Shown: positions 17,463-17,646 of the stretch, piece by piece
Layout of the letters: each line of letters opens with the position of its first letter
Numbering within the stretch: position 1 is the stretch's first letter
Assembly (NCBI GenBank): GCA_900547835.1
Contig: URIJ01000020.1
Span: forward strand, 1-17,646
Length of the DNA stretch: 17,646 nucleotides
From: an uncultured Collinsella sp.
GTDB taxonomy: Bacteria > Actinomycetota > Coriobacteriia > Coriobacteriales > Coriobacteriaceae
Reading direction: 5' to 3'
The notes under the pieces: model-generated
Databases searched by the model: none
Told to the model about the DNA's origin: nothing
What the model saw: only the letters and a program-made list of their open reading frames with translations
Position numbers and translations under genes: made by a program

Positions 17463-17564
17463 GTCCCTGGGAGGGGGCCCACACATATCGTCCCGCGCGC
17501 AGTTTCGCAGCAAAGCGAGAATGTTTGAGCACGGAATGATATGTGTGGGCCCCATCCCAGGGAC
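17463..17564. repeat. Long inverted repeat, MITE-like or extragenic palindrome
   Basis: Arms of 27 bases (17463-17489 and 17538-17564) match with one mismatch; the left arm starts GTCCCTGGGA and ends CACATATC. They enclose a 48-base interior that itself has a small stem (TTTCGC / GCGAGA). On the minus strand the element begins 11 bases after the stop of the upstream gene. The stem is far longer than an ordinary terminator needs, and no T-run follows. A non-autonomous mobile or extragenic palindromic repeat is the simplest reading. Confidence 0.75.
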
Positions 17565-17575
17565 GGACAATTAAC

Positions 17576-17646
17576 CTACTCCGTCTCGCCCGGTCGAGCG
17601 CCGCGGGCCAGGGCGGCCTGGTACTCCTTGACGGCCTTGATCCTCT
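17576..17646 (-). CDS. C-terminal 22 residues of a minus-strand gene, possibly peptide deformylase
   Basis: Only the end is visible: RIKAVKEYQAALARGARPGE, then TE and a TAG stop (17578-17576). The helix rich in Lys, Glu and Ala followed by a short polar tail is compatible with the C-terminus of peptide deformylase. def directly before fmt and rsmB is a very common bacterial order. The assignment rests mainly on that order, because the catalytic motifs lie outside the window. Codon use resembles the neighbouring genes. Other housekeeping genes cannot be excluded. Confidence 0.45.
   Translation of the reverse strand, partial: RIKAVKEYQAALARGARPGETE

Noticed and set aside
17251..17532. 93-codon minus-strand frame upstream of fmt
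   Set aside because: It starts within the inverted repeat, has no ribosome site and no recognisable motif; its hydrophobic run comes from AT-rich non-coding DNA.

Overview
The window is GC-rich with strong G/C preference at third codon positions. It carries a compact bacterial glycogen metabolism cluster between housekeeping genes. The ADP-glucose pyrophosphorylase is a GlgC/GlgD pair, one glucan enzyme is a GH13-GH77 fusion, and two enzymes have long Lys/Ala/Thr-rich tails. I infer a gut-associated actinobacterium of the Coriobacteriia (Collinsella-like). That placement comes from recognising protein style and gene order, not from a search.

Left edge (1-1060, minus strand): a two-gene unit of a HAD-family phosphatase followed 9 bases later by a thiamine diphosphokinase-like gene cut by the window edge. 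A 346-base divergent control region (1061-1406) holds four copies of the word TGGTAAA(A)C, one pair forming a perfect 10-bp inverted repeat.

Centre (1407-10954, plus strand): glgB (branching enzyme), glgP (phosphorylase), glgC and glgD (ADP-glucose pyrophosphorylase catalytic and degenerate subunits, 4 bases apart) and glgA (glycogen synthase). All run the same way with gaps of at most 106 bases, so they are probably one operon tuned by intergenic hairpins. GlgC/GlgD make ADP-glucose, GlgA elongates, GlgB branches and GlgP releases glucose-1-phosphate. GlgB ends in a 76-residue and GlgA in a 278-residue disordered, histone-H1-like tail. This shared feature is the most unusual thing in the window.

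After a terminator (10991-11017), a second promoter region with two more TGGTAAA(A)C words precedes a 1096-residue GH13-GH77 fusion (11172-14462). It probably debranches or hydrolyses glucans and recycles maltooligosaccharides. The shared word suggests that one regulator controls synthesis and breakdown. A small FmdB-type zinc-ribbon gene follows, between two terminator hairpins.

Right edge (14928-17646, minus strand): fmt and rsmB overlap by 4 bases (translation initiation and rRNA methylation). They are preceded by the last 22 codons of a gene that is probably def. Two long palindromes (14855-14921 and 17463-17564) each sit within about 11 bases of a minus-strand stop codon. They look like extragenic palindromic or MITE-like elements, or elaborate terminators. 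No CRISPR array, tRNA, rRNA or transposase gene was seen.
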